Source of the DNA: Echinometra lucunter
Taxonomy: Eukaryota; Echinodermata; Echinoidea; Camarodonta; Echinometridae
DNA: 64,000 bases
NCBI GenBank assembly: GCA_029962745.1
Contig: CM057152.1
Span: 24,463,766 to 24,527,765, forward strand
Direction of reading: 5' to 3'
In this document: positions 10,991 through 22,691 of the stretch, piece after piece
Numbering within the stretch: the stretch's first letter is position 1
Layout: the number at the start of each line of letters is the position of its first letter
Program-made: the position numbers and the translations under genes
The notes under the pieces: model-generated
The model's database searches: none
The model's input: only the letters and a program-made list of their open reading frames with translations
Told to the model about the DNA's origin: nothing

Positions 10991-11247
10991 GAACTCTAAT
11001 TAAAGGATACTAAGAATGTAATTATTACAATTGTTCAATTTTCATTTTACGAATGTGCACTGATGTGAAAAGAACGCTCAAAGAGTCAAACTTTAAATAA
11101 GCAGTGTCAGCTTAGTCATCTACTTTGGGTTTTGTTTAAATATATGTTTCCCTGACCAATTTCATATATTAATCACTCAAATTTATCAAGATGCATTTAA
11201 TTTCACGGGGTATCGTTTTACAAGCGACATCGGTCTTTTAAATTAAT
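10991..11247. other. AT-rich non-coding DNA
   Basis: No gene recognised. It ends at the insertion point of the contig 1-specific LINE segment. Confidence 0.5.
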
Positions 11248-11843
11248 AATTTCAATTTTAAATTGAAAGCGACATCGGTCTTTTAAATTAATAATTTCAA
11301 TTTTGATTCATACTCATTCAGTCATAATTCCTAATTCATATTGTTGTATTCTTAATGTGCAATGAACATTTTATAGATTGCTATTTTATATATTGAAATT
11401 TTAAATGCATGTATAGGGTTTGTGTAATTTTTGATAAGTCATTACGGTTAATAGGTTAATTTCACTTTGTTTCTTGTATGTATATATTAATGTAATATCT
11501 ATTACCTGCTTGCCATCACATTTGCGGTTCTTCTTCTTCTTTCTTCTTTTGTCTTTTCTTCTGTTTCCTCTGGCCCATTCTTATTTCTTTTCCTTTTTCC
11601 CTTCTTCCTCCTCGTATTCTTTTCTGTTCTGTACTTCTTTGCTGTCTCTGTCTCCCTTTTTCGTCTGGCAAGTTCTTCTTATTAATTTTAATATTTTTAA
11701 TATATTAAGTTGTAAATGTGTGTTACATGTAGTAGTTTTTTTAATGTGAACCAAATATTTTTAGTCTTCGGACTTTTCGTTTGGTATGCCATTTCATTGA
11801 ATTAATAAACCGAAATTGAATTTGAATTGAATTTGAATTTGAA
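11248..11843 (+). mobile_element. 5'-truncated LINE insertion present only in contig 1
   Basis: The segment ends in tandem 'ttgaattTgaa' words after 'aataaaccgaaattgaattt', the usual 3' tail of CR1/L2-type LINEs. Contig 2 has an uninterrupted empty site at about 43112-43114 (reverse complement of 'ttaaattaat' joined to 'atccaggcaatgg'). At the 5' junction a 38-bp piece of flanking target, 'aagcgacatcggtctttta...', occurs twice (11222-11259 and 11267-11304). The LINE body starts after the second copy. No coding remains, and the pyrimidine-rich frame at 11474-11749 is not a gene. Confidence 0.8.
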
Positions 11844-12376
11844 ATCCAGGCAATGGAATTCATTTAAAGACACTCGATTTAACTCATGCATAAACATTCA
11901 AATTAATTCATGGGCAAAGCTGTTTCACATTAGATCATTCTAATTTTGCCACCTGCTTTCGATTTCTTTTCAGCACATAGAGGTTCGTTAACGGGCTTAC
12001 AAATTCATGAGTCTATTTTCATAAGTGTTCTTATTGTAGAAATATGTTTAGGGTGTATTTCAATCCACTGCATCTTTCGCATGGCATTTTGCATGTTTTC
12101 TAGGTACTGGTTTGTTTTTCGTTCTTTTCATCTTTACATCATTTTCATCAGTACTGTGTTTGTTTTTCTTTCTTTTCATCTTTATATCTTTATTCATTTT
12201 CATCAGTGCTTTTATTTTAATCAGTGTTCGTATCTTCATATCATATGACTATCCTGGACGTTGCATCTTATATTAAATGCACTATTTAAAACATGCTTGC
12301 CTTTTAATGAATTTGACTGAACAGCTGCCCCCATCAGCATCTGATTTTGAATGCACATTCCATCACCTAGTTTAAA
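11844..12376. other. Non-coding with short internal repeats
   Basis: Around 12118-12225 a 'ctttcttttcatctttatat...ttttcatcagt' unit of about 50 bp repeats twice. No gene. The 100-residue frame across it is a repeat artefact. Confidence 0.5.
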
Positions 12377-12721
12377 TGTGAATGACTCATATGAAAAAGC
12401 TGTTGCAAGACAATGAATTTAAATGAGGAAAAATTGTTATGAATGGCCATTGCTTGAATTGCATGCTCCTTTTCTAAGCTCGGGTGACTCATTCGAAGAA
12501 TTTTTTGCAAAGATAATGAATTAAAACAAGGAAAAATTATCATGAATGCCCATTCGTTCAACTGCATGCTCTTTATCTAAATGCAGGTGATTGATATGAT
12601 TTTTTTTTTCTGTTGCATGGATAACACATTCAAATGACAAAAAAAAAAAAAAAAAAAAAAAAAGAATTACAAATGAGGAATGGCCGTGACAGTCATAGTT
12701 ATCGTGAATTTGAATGCTCTT
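12377..12721. repeat. Minisatellite-like tandem repeat (about 105-140 bp unit, 3 units)
   Basis: Each unit carries 'tgactcat', 'aatgaat(t)taaa...gaggaaaaatt', 'atgaatggccattg' and 'ttgcatgctc'. Unit 3 is interrupted by an A-run (about 12640-12663). The mirror copy in contig 2 is at about 42230-42570. Confidence 0.7.
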
Positions 12722-15700
12722 CCCAGCTAACACGCCAACGTTTTTAAAACGGTCTCAAAACGTTTCATGTAGGGGAGACCGGGGTGAAATGGGACATTTT
12801 CGCACTATCAAGAAAGATTCCTTGTAACTTTTTAAATATTTTGTCAAGCTAGGTAATAATCATAATATATGTACTATAGATACTGAAGTTTATAATGAAG
12901 TATCTAGTGATACCCCTACATTATGCTATTTCGTGTAATTGATTATTTTTGAAACCCTTAATTTTGGGGTAACATGGGACATCCCGGGGAGCAATGGGAC
13001 ATCAAGAAGGGTGAAATGGGACAGATGGGGTGAAATGGGACAATCACAAAAGAATCAGTGAAATTCTTACAAAGTAGACTGATGATATAACAAACACCTG
13101 TAAATGAAGATAAAAGGCAAAAGGGGAATAATTTGTAAACAGAATGCCCTTTAAGAGCTCAATTAAGAGGAATTTTGTTGAAAGAATATTATCGTAGAAC
13201 GTTTTGAATTTTCCACTCTATTCATTTGCAACAATATGTGCAAACACTATCTTAGTTAACGCAGTCTCCCTTTTCTCTCCCTGAAAGTTCCTTTTTAATA
13301 GTTTTTCTGGTATTTAAATTGAAGGTATCATCTAACATTAAACTGAAGCTTTCCATTAGTACGATCTATGAGAAAAATTGCAAGATTGAAATTATGAGTA
13401 CATAGTTACCACTGTCAACTACATCTAAAAATATGTGAATGATTTGAAACTTTTCATCAAAAGAAAATGAAACATCAAATGCTTCATAAAATGAGCATAC
13501 AATAAATTGGTGATATCGCGCGTTTAATCTAACACCGTTTTTTGAAGAACTCAAACAATGCTAAAACATATGTTTTAAGAATATTCAACAATAAGAACAA
13601 GTCAAAATATAACAATGAAACTCTATTACCTACCAGTTCTCTCATAAAATTACTGTTTTCCTTGAATATCAAGCCTAAAAAAATAAATCTGCTCGTCAGA
13701 CGTGCCTGGATCATATCATAACATTCTTAACGCAATATGTTAAGAGATTAAGTTTTATTTTAGCATCTGTTAGTATAAAATCACAAATGTTGTAAGCTTT
13801 TCAGTCCAGTCGACATGAGTCTGCAAATCAGTCTCCCATTTCCCCTCCTTGAAAAACCATTTTGTCATAACAGTTGTTGTAAAGCAATCAAAATCAACTT
13901 ATAGGAGAATGAGACAAAATTGAACAAGTCGTATTCTGAAAAACATTTAGTACCAAAATTTGAAAGATTAAAATTATGAAAAACTGGTATGGAAATTAGT
14001 ATTTTTTGGTTTGTTTGTAAATTAAGATTTGGGACAAAATTAGACCAACTCCATGCACTATAAGCTTTAGAAAGTGTTTACAGTGCGCAATAAGGATTTT
14101 CTAAGGGTTTCCGTTTAAAAAAAATGAAATTTGTATTGCACAAGTAGTAGAACTTAAACGTTCTGGGGAGAAGTGGGACACACTGTCCCATTTCTCCCCC
14201 TTGGTAAAAAAAAGAAAAAAAAATAAAAATGGCGGTCACTATTTCTAACCTTTTATTTTCAGAAGTCATGCACACTTACTTAGTTACCAATTAGCATAAT
14301 ATAGGACCTACCAGATCTATGTAGTATACATGTACTTGATATTTTACCTACAAAAACTGAAGAAAAATAATTTTAAAAGGGGTATAAGAAAGAAATTAAA
14401 TTTTAACTTACATGTACAGTTGTGAAGTGGCTGGTATGTCTGTTGTGATCTGTGCCACACCTTTTTACTAATATAATCAGTTTGCTGATTGGCCGAGTAT
14501 TTTTCAAGTTACAAGGGTGTCCCATTTCTTCCCATGTCCCATTTCTTCCCATGTCCCATTTCACCCCGGTCTCCCCGAGTTTTGTTTTGTTTTGTTTTTA
14601 AATTTTGTGAAAACGTTATAAAAAAGGTTTTTCGGTGGAAGGTTTCAGATGTTTTAAAAACGTTTATTTGGACGTTAAAAAAAAAATAAAAAAACCTTTG
14701 GAAAATTTGCTTCTAATTGAAGGGCCTTCAGACAATGTACGGGCGTTTAAAAACATTTTAAGAACCTTTCACATCCAGCAAACGTTTACAGAATGTCCTA
14801 AACACCTTTTCAGAACGTACATAAATCCTTTCTAGAAAGTTTTGAAACATGGCAGATGTTTTAAAAACGTCAAGAAAACCTTTAAAGAACGTATATAAAA
14901 CCTGGCGAACGTTTTAAGCATGTCCGAAAAAACTTTTCCAGAACGTTTAAAAAACCTTACAGACGTTGTAAGAACCTCCAGAAAACCTTTAATAATTATG
15001 ATACAAACAATAATTTTAACCTGAAATGAAGCTCTTTCAGTACAATCCACTTAATGGTCTATAATCCTATCCTCCTATAATCCTAACAACTCTTTGCCTA
15101 TATTCTATCCTATCCTAAACCTATCTACTGAACTCTTTCTCTCTCTCATCGGGTTTTGACAGACGTGTATCAATCAAATATGATTATTTACGTCTGGGAC
15201 CGACCGGTCTTGACTCCTGTCAAGATTGAAAAGACCCGACTCTTCTCAGACCTGACTCTTGTCAAAGACCTGACGCTTGTCAGGTCTCTGTATATATGTA
15301 TAGGGACCAGACTACAATGACCGTTAAAAAATAGTTGAAGATTACAATTTTTCAATTTATATAGGAACCAGACTGCAATGACCGTTAAAAATAGTTGATT
15401 ACAAATTTTCACTTCAGACACAGAATACCTCTTCAAATTGCATTTTGTGCATTACAATCAGTGTAAATACATTTTGCATTATAGCTCAACTTGAATTGCC
15501 AAAATAGATTGCCATTTATTTTTTTTTTTAAATATGATTTTGGTGAAGATGAATCATGATCGATTATCATGTCCATAGCCCAACTTTTGAACGTTTATAA
15601 AACAATGAAAAAAAAAAATTGGCAAGAAACATTTTAAGGACGTTTTAAAAAGGTTCCACGAGATGCATATTCACATTTTGGAACGTTTAAAAAACGTTTT

Positions 15701-15858
15701 ATAAACGTTATATAAAAAGAAAACATTTTCGACAAATGGTAAATTTCCATTTGGACGTTCTTAAAACGTTTTTCAAACGTTTGTTTTAGGGACGAAGACC
15801 TACGGACCTAGAAAAAACGTTTTTAAGACGTTTTAAAAACGTTTGGTGTTTGCTTGGT
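12722..15858. mobile_element. Outer DNA element made of ACGTTTT-rich sequence, split by a nested insertion
   Basis: The ends are imperfect inverted repeats: left 'ccagctaacacgccaacg' then 'tttttaaaacg'; right, reverse-complemented, 'ccaagcaaacaccaaacg' then 'tttttaaaacg', about 24 of 30 matching. The interior is dense with degenerate 'aaaacgtt / aacgttttt' words. It also holds a short array of 'gacctgactcttgtca' near 15200-15290 and two 'taggaaccagactgcaatgaccgtt' copies (15300-15400). No transposase is visible, so it is non-autonomous. It is interrupted at 12772-14576 by another element. Confidence 0.65.
12772..14576. mobile_element. Nested non-autonomous transposon with 26-bp perfect terminal inverted repeats
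   Basis: Both ends begin GGGGAGACCGGGGTGAAATG and continue six bases identically (left 12772-12797, right 14551-14576). Just inside each end are extra copies of 'ggtgaaatgggaca' or 'gaaatgggacat' (about 12960-13050; 14162-14195; 14518-14560), a subterminal array. The interior is AT-rich with no transposase. No target-site duplication is obvious: the flanks are 'catgta' and 'gagttt'. The copy in contig 2 spans 40388-42179. Confidence 0.8.
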
Positions 15859-16407
15859 TAACATTAAAGTGAATGATCAAATTTTAAAAATGGGCGGGAA
15901 AACCTATATCAAACATTTGATGTCAATCATATACAGACTGTTGGAAATACAACCTTTGATTCACATGACACATGTACTTGTAAATTCTAATTTCTTTCTT
16001 TCTAGTTACTACAACCTCATGTTAAATGCACCTTCAAATTGCTTATGCAGTTTATCTCATGTTTTTTTTTTTTTTTATAAATTAACTGTAAGATTATTAC
16101 TTTGAAAATGCAAGTTACATTATACACAATATATTCTAGCTCACTGCAATTATATTGACTGAATTATCTTTATATTTGAATTGCAACGACACAAATCCCT
16201 TCTTCTCCTGTGTTCAATTGCCTTCTTCAGTCCTGAAGATTCTAGCAGGCTATAGACATCTTTGTCATAGGCATCAAGCAAACACCAAGTTAGATACATC
16301 TTTTCAAAATCAATTTTCTAAAGTAATTATTATTATTATTATTATTTTTTTTTTTTTTTAAAGGCAAAAACTCTCATTTTTCTGGCTCCTGTAAAGCTGC
16401 CACACAC
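15859..16407. other. Non-coding; TTA microsatellite and T-run
   Basis: The only notable feature is an (ATT)n/T-run at about 16325-16360. Contig 2 has a different low-complexity sequence at the matching place (38596-38630). Confidence 0.5.
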
Positions 16408-16527
16408 TGTATGGATCCCATTGGTTGGTGATTGGGAGCCCAATCAGATCATAGTTCCAGGAAATTGCAGACTCTATGATTCTACTAAAATCTCCTAAAG
16501 CCGATAAATTTGCAGCACATACGTATT
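16408..16527 (-). CDS. Single exon resembling the PRMT5 N-terminal TIM-barrel region
   Basis: The 120-nt exon is bounded on the minus strand by an AG acceptor (ttcaatgcag) and a GT donor (GTGTGT). It encodes EYVCAANLSALGDFSRIIES followed by AISWNYDLIGLPITNQWDPY. The pattern 'C......L......A....(F/Y)D(F/L)I..P(I/V)' matches the first strand and helix of PRMT5, the type II protein arginine methyltransferase, before its SAM-binding domain. No start exon or next PRMT5 exon (with the RSDLLLS..W region) was found nearby. Identical in contig 2. The family call is tentative, since one short exon carries no catalytic residue. Confidence 0.35.
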
Positions 16528-18899
16528 CTGCATTGAACAACCATAGTCACCGTGTCGTCAGACAAGCATGATTATTCTGAAAGTAACATTGATTTATAAA
16601 ACATTTGTACAAGGAACATTGTACATGAATACTCCAAACAGGATTTTAGAAGGTCACAAGATCAACCTTTCCTGATGGAAATAGGCCCAATATCAAACAC
16701 AGATTCTGCCTCACAGTCTAGAATGAAGAGTGAGAAAGAGAGGAGAAAGGGACAGACAAGACAAAGACAAAATTATGATGGTAGAATGAGAATGGTGGAT
16801 TGACCAGTGTGTGATGGGCTTAAACAAAATTGAAAAAATATTTTCAGAATGTCCTTTTAAAGGAGAATTCCAATGCCTCCATACAAAAAAGTAGAAAGAT
16901 AAAAGAGATTTTCTGACAAAAAAAATTAAGAAAAATTTCATGTGCATCATATTTAATATGACTTTTGCCAAAGATTCCCTTATTTTTTCAGTTTTCTGAA
17001 AAGAAAATTGTGTTTGTTTCCATGAATATGTTTAAAACACGTTTAGAAGCATCAAGAAATAATTTTCTTGGTAAATGAAAAAAAAAGGGGGGGGGGATTT
17101 AACCATCAAAATGTACAAACAACTGAAGAGTTGAGATAGAGAAAGAGAATGATATCACAGCTCATTACTCATTTGCCCATTGGAATGATTTTCCTCTACC
17201 TTTTCTGTTTCTCTTATAATCCCCATTTATTTAGCAAGTTAGGCCTACATATATTTGGGGCTGACCTTCAATTGACTTTACTTAAAACTTAAAAAAAAAA
17301 AATTAATTCATAAGGCAATAATCAAAAGTCTCGCCGCGTCTTTGATCGTCTTCTCCACGACCATTCTTTTACATCGGCTTTCCCGATCCCCGTTGTTTTG
17401 TCTTTGGAGAAACAGGAGGATCAGAGGGGAAACGAGCCGAGCGGGAAAGACGCTTAAGGCTGCATTCCAAATTGGCTCTGATTTTTTAAGGTGCCTAAGT
17501 GCAAGTTTTCCAAATGTTCAATCCTCAATTTACCTTCAAATACAACATGGAAAGACACCATTAAACAGATCATCAATCATTTGTTACAAGTGGTCACATA
17601 CATATAAGTCTGGGACAACAGGAGGGTGTTTCACAAAGATTAAATTTATTTTAGATTTTTGATTAATTTTAAGCAGGGACTGATGTAATATGCCTTTGTA
17701 CAGCTTTGAATTGATTCAGATCATGTTTCATCTTATCAATTTTAAGTTACTTAAAACTGACCGGATCGATTTTAAAATAAATTTTAAGTCTTTGTGAAAG
17801 GGGGGGGGGGGGGGGGTGAAAATATTCCCCTCATTTTGATGTAGTATACTCAGCACAAATACATCTGTGTAGGGTAGTGTTATTTCCCATCTTGATCCTT
17901 AATTTACTTTAGAGATCTTCTAATGTCCTCTTTGATTAATTAAATATTGTTTTAGAACATACTTTGCTCACATGATAGTTTTAATATACAGTTGAGAGTA
18001 ATTGCATGTATAAAAAACAATGAAAGACATAAGAAATGCACGTTTTGGACTTATTCTTCAATCATTGGCTGGTGCGAGAGGTGGGAGAAGAGAAAGAGAT
18101 TTGAATAGAGAGACAAAAGTCAGAGAGAGAGCGAGGGGAGGGGGGAGAAAGATTGGTAAAAATTTCCTGCTTCGACCAACAAATGGCAGCTGCAATGATG
18201 CGTGCCCAGTTCAGGTCATAGACCAGTATGTACATGTATCTCCCCATACGGCAATGTGTTGAGACCGAAGAAAAGTCAAGCAAAATCAGTGCTTGGAATG
18301 AGACATAGCATAGTTTTGCTACTAGTAGCTGAAACATATTCTCCCGAAAATATGTAGGCACATTTTTCTGCTCAATTTCTTGCAAATTGGGTCTGCAATG
18401 CGATTATGCTGGAATTTCGTTGTTTGTCGCCTGCAGTATCGGGTTTTTGAGCCAGGAATCAAAGGCTCTATAAATTCATCTGGGACCCACTAGAGTTCTC
18501 TCATAGGACTCATCTGACGTGCCAATAAATACCCTTTAAGCAGATATAAAAAATGCTGCTCTAACATGTAACATTGTTTTTATATGATTATGTTTTTAAC
18601 CATAACATCATCTTCGATGCATCAAAAAGGGTAATCCAAGAACTGTTTGTAGTTTTATTACTGGCCTGCATCCAAAAAGATATGAAGGAGATATGACAGG
18701 TTTGGATTCCTCGTTAAGTCCGTGTCTCACAAGTTGTCTTTGATTTTGTTAAAGATAGCTTCATGAAACAAGTAGCAGACAACAAATGCTGCTGAAGTGA
18801 TGATTAAAAGGATGATTATAAAACCGGTGCAGAAATTATATTACTCATTTTTTTCTGAAGGAAAATAATTCATCAACATCACATTTATACATAATCTAA
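16528..18899. other. Non-coding, G-run and GA-rich stretches, no gene recognised
   Basis: Contains a G-run near 17800-17816 and a 'gagagagcgaggggagg' stretch near 18120-18147 whose lengths vary between copies. Frames at 17342-17662 and 18020-18385 are broken or shifted in contig 3 and match no family, so I treat them as chance. Confidence 0.5.
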
Positions 18900-19759
18900 A
18901 TCAAACTTATGGTCTCCAACATCAACAAATAACGGAACTACTAAAAATTCTCCTTTGTTTTAATATAGATACAAGGCTACGAGCTTTGCAGTTTAAAATC
19001 CTTAATGATTTGATCTTTACTAAAGTTCGGCTCTACCATATCAACAAAGTAACAGATACAAACTGTTCATTTTGCAAAAGGTCACCCGAAACTCTCGCAA
19101 ACCTTTTTTTGTCCTGTCCAGTCGTTAACAAATTCTGGAATATTAGCACCCTTTTTGCAGAACCTGACCTCCCAATTTTTCCTATAGAAAATTATGTTCT
19201 TTGTGGTCTTTATAAGGCCCAAATGTCTAGAAATATCTAAATTTCATATTTTTTGCTACTGCCAGGTAAACAATATATATTTAGATGTCAGTGTGGCGAT
19301 GCGAAGCCTAATCCCCACCACTTTTGTAATTATCTTTTGTCGTTTGAATTTGTTGAACAGTGTACAAAGCAAAGCAAGTACAAAGCAAATTAGCTATGCA
19401 CACTGGTAAATGGACCAGCAATTTGAATATCATCAAGGGTCAATACCGAAGGTATAGGACGCTGCTTAATTTTTTAAAATTTTCCCTTTTCTGGCCAGAT
19501 GCCTACTTTCTATTTCTTTTTTTTTTTTCTGATATGCATTATTCATTTTCTTTTTTTTGTAATCTTACGTGATTTCTTAGTACAGAAATTGACAGTCAGT
19601 CGTTTATTTTATATGTACAGTATGTCAGACATGTGTACACCAACGTCATTTGTATTATATTATATGATCCGTCATACTGTTGATGTTATGTTTTATTTGA
19701 AATGCAAAGGATCAATAAAGCATAAAAAATTACAAAAAAAAATAAAAAATAAAATAAAA
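18900..19759 (+). pseudogene. L1/Tx1-like LINE 3' end with RT zinc-binding domain and poly-A tail
   Basis: The frame reads ITELLKILLCFNIDTRLRAL, then QFKILNDLIFTKVRLYHINK, then CSFCKRSPETLANLFLSCPV followed by NKFW. This is the zf-RVT region found after the RT of L1/Tx1-type elements: 'LQ(F/Y)KILN.I..T...L..I......CSFC...ETL.HLF..CP....FW'. After a stop near 19238 another frame continues the C-terminus. The 3' end is 'aatgcaaaggatcaataaagcat' then an A-rich tail to 19759, including AATAAA. The RT itself is absent, so this is a dead 5'-truncated copy. Alleles lie at 35174-35980 (minus) and 53460-54296 (plus). Confidence 0.8.
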
Positions 19760-20160
19760 TCGGCACATCGTCTTCAAGAATTATGAAACGCAAGCGAAGA
19801 GCAGATGATTTAGTTTACGTCATGTATCCGTAATCTTCACTGAACAATGGTAATAAAATCTTTGCATTGTCTTCAGAAGTTATGCAATGTACACAAACAG
19901 CAGATGATATGTTGTATGTGACGCATCTATATTCTTCATCAAACAATGTTAAAATTGATGCATCATCTTCAAGAATTATGCAGTGCTAAAAAAGAGCAGA
20001 TGATTCTGTTTACCTGACCCATATATTCTTCACCAAACGATAATAAAATCGGCAGATTGTTTTCAAGAATCAGGAAGCACATGTACGACGATTGATTTTA
20101 CGAATGATTCTTTATTGGATGAAAATAATATTGTCACACTGTCTTCAAGAATAATGAAAT
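19760..20160. repeat. Minisatellite, about 84-103-bp unit, 4-5 units
   Basis: Units share 'cttcaagaattatg', 'agcagatgat', 'ttcttcaccaaac(a/g)at' and 'taataaaatcg'. The 'cttcaag' anchors occur near 19769, 19870, 19969, 20059 and 20142. The array starts directly at the LINE poly-A tail and runs into the RTE-like fragment. Confidence 0.8.
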
Positions 20161-20172
20161 ACAAACAAAACA

Positions 20173-20800
20173 AAAAGTTCTGCTACCTTGGTAATATGTT
20201 AGCTGCCAGAGGAGGTGAGAAAGCAGCTGCGACTGCAAGGAGCCACTGTGCATGAAAAACCTTTCGTGAACTCTCTCCCTTCCTCACTCCAAGAGCATCC
20301 CACTAAAAGTAAAAATTCTGTCTATGATGCCTGTGTGCAGAAATGCATGATCTATGGTTACGAGACGTGGACTATGAAACTGTTCAGCATTCAGTGCATC
20401 GAAAGGCAGAGATGAGGGTGGTTAGATGGATGTGCAGGCTGAGGTGTTATGCACATGTGATTAGGAGAGAAGAAACCCACTGGCTCCAGAAAGCCTTCAA
20501 CTTAACAGTTCCTGGCAGAAACCACGCGGGAGACCCCATATGACATGCTGGGAAACGATCAAGAAAGACATAACAGCGTCTGACTTCTCCCACATAGACA
20601 CCACTTGATAGGAGGGCATGGAGAACAGCTTTCAAGGAAATGAACTGTTCAACTCATCGATATCTACCACCTGGATATAGCATCATATGCACGGTTCTAT
20701 GCGAGCAGTTGATGCAGCCGCACAACCAAAATTACGAGCCCTACATAGCATGGGACATCGTCTTGTGTACGATTCCAATGGACTCCTACGCGAAAGATAC
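20173..20800 (+). pseudogene. RTE-like LINE C-terminal fragment
   Basis: Blocks in order: FCYLGNMLAARGGEKAAA, then a shifted frame with YGYETWTMK, then ERQRMR / KAEMRVVRWMCRLR, HVIRREETHWLQKAF, and RPHMTCWETIKKDI (disrupted here by an indel near 20520). This resembles the tail of RTE-type reverse transcriptases ('FCYLGD.L...GG...A....', 'YGSETW', 'RMLRWM', 'GHV.R'). Frameshifts separate the blocks. Contigs 2 and 3 retain a longer uninterrupted 155-residue frame. No RT catalytic motif is present. Confidence 0.75.
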
Positions 20801-21603
20801 ATGTAAATAATATGATTTTTTTATCTAAAAAAGACATTATACTGATGTCACATTAAATCACCCTTATAACTTGTAAGGGAACACTTGTTTTGCCTGATTT
20901 TGCAGTTAATTTGTGGAAAAGACTTCACAATGCTAGATTATTTGATGCTAAAAAGCATACAATTGTATTTAAACCGTACAGCAGCGGCATTTTTCTATGA
21001 GCCCAAATATGGTGACCTATCACATCAAACGTAGAGGGCATTGCTTTATCCACTGGTAGAGATCGATGGTCTAACCCCACAAAGTGGGAAAAGTGGATTA
21101 TAAACACTGATCGTGACTTGAATCATTCTGCTCCTAACAGTGAAATTAATTTTGTTTGGTTGTCATTATTAATTGTTAAAACGCTGCCAAATCAATTAAA
21201 TTGATGAATCAGCTCTTTCCCCCAATGACGGTCATATCGACGTTGGATATAATGGTGAACTGAAAAGCAGTCACCGATTTTTACAACTAATTATTCCTCT
21301 CTATTGCCAATGAGATTTGCTTTAAAACTTATCCACAGACCACTTGTTTTTTCAGTAAATGACCAATTCATTTGCACCTCCTAACACGTCTAATTATTTT
21401 ACTGAATTATCGAACAGCTGAACCAGATGATTAGGTTCAGTTCTGTTCGGAAGTGCCAAAATATGGAACATGAGAAAACAAATGATGTTTTCAAGCTTTA
21501 AAGTTTCTGGCATCCTAAATATCATTTTGAAGTACATGGTGCAACGTGTATCACAGAGGCAAGTGGAAGAAGATAGCGTTCCTAAAGCATGATCTCACAA
21601 TCC
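20801..21603. other. Non-coding; 3' flank of the DMAC2-like gene
   Basis: No gene recognised. It differs from contigs 2 and 3 at about 21170-21205: contig 1 has 'gttaaaacgctgccaaatc' where the others have 'attattaatt'. Confidence 0.5.
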
Positions 21604-21909
21604 TTATGTCTTTACTTCTCCCATTTTGCTTCCTGAATCTCTCTTGTACATGTCTTTCATCACTGTTAACTCCCCCCCTAATCCTATTCCTCAAATCTGC
21701 AAGATCATCTTGGATTGACCGGTCAAGTCCTGCTTGTTTCTGTGCTCTTCTATTATCTGAGTTCCTCTTTTGGCCTCCTCCACATATTTATCCACATGTT
21801 GGTGACAAGGCTGATGCGTAATCGTGGCAACACATCCTCCAGCATAACAGCAACCAGAGGAGCAAAGCTGACATTCTGCATGTTGTTCATATTCAGCCTC
21901 TCTAGATTC
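21604..21909 (-). CDS. DMAC2/DMAC2L-like gene, terminal coding exon, contig 1 allele (frameshifted)
   Basis: Same exon as 56127-56433, with AG acceptor (tatacag) and the TAA at 21604-21606. It encodes the last leucine-rich repeat (NLERLNMNNMQNVSFAPLV) and a charged tail. Three single-base indels relative to contig 3 break the frame: 'catgttggtg' versus 'catgtttggtg', 'cttgtttctg' versus 'cttgttttctg', and 'ttctcccatt' versus 'ttctccatt'. They sit in or beside homopolymers and are more likely consensus errors than mutations. Confidence 0.75.
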
Positions 21910-22364
21910 CTGTATACATAATAGAAAAAATTGTTTCTGAAACACAAAATATATTCCAAGATAACTTATTTCAATGATATAGGTATTTGGCCAATTACAT
22001 GCATCCTTCACATTAGGACAAGAAATTAGAGAATTATATAGTTCTTTATATCAAATCTACTGAATATATGCAAGAAAAAATAGATGTATATGCCATCACC
22101 TACATTTTTCTTTAATTAATCTTCAGAAGGTAAGAATTTCAAGTCATAACAGCAAGCATCATATTATATCAATGACATCCACTGGCAATACAAGTAGCTA
22201 TGAAGATTCACAAAAGCATTTTCCCCCTTGTAATACTTACATGCTTTTCCTCCAGCATACTAAAATATCAACAGCAGGAGCAGACTAAATGTTTTACAGG
22301 TTACTTAAACATCACTAAATTTTAGCAACAGAGAGCATTTATTGGCACATAAGCAGACTATTAC

Positions 22365-22527
22365 CTCAGTTTGTGTAGTGTTGCTATGCCATTTTCAGTG
22401 ACTTGCTCACAGTTGTTAATATTAAGATGTGTGAGGGTGTCTCTTAAATGTACAAGGCTTGCGAGGCAGTGATCATCAATTAAACCACATCCTTCAAGAC
22501 TTAAATACTTCACTCCAGATAACTTCA
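22365..22527 (-). CDS. DMAC2/DMAC2L-like gene, LRR exon, contig 1 allele
   Basis: 163 nt, intact, with acceptor 'gtacag' and donor 'GTAATA'. It encodes VKYLSLEGCGLIDDHCLASL and TLTHLNINNCEQVTENGIAT, two leucine-rich-repeat turns. It differs from the contig 2/3 allele by SGVKYL versus SEVKYL and GIATLH versus GIAALH. Confidence 0.85.
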
Positions 22528-22691
22528 CTGTACAAAATGAAAAAGAAAATGTTTGGCCTAAGTAACAAGTAATCAGTTCAATGATTTTCCTGAGCATCTG
22601 GCACCCCTCCTTTGCTGTCCAAAAGATGACAACAAAAATTAACAAATAAAAAAGGTAGAGTAGGGAGTGAGCAGAGAAAACTAGATGAATC

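Noticed and set aside
17342..17662. 106-residue frame shared by contigs 1 and 2
   Set aside because: It starts from a non-ATG codon, has no recognisable domain, and is disrupted in contig 3; allelic identity alone does not support coding.
19760..20160. CRISPR array
   Set aside because: Units are 84-103 bp, degenerate throughout and without constant repeats and unique spacers; the DNA is eukaryotic.
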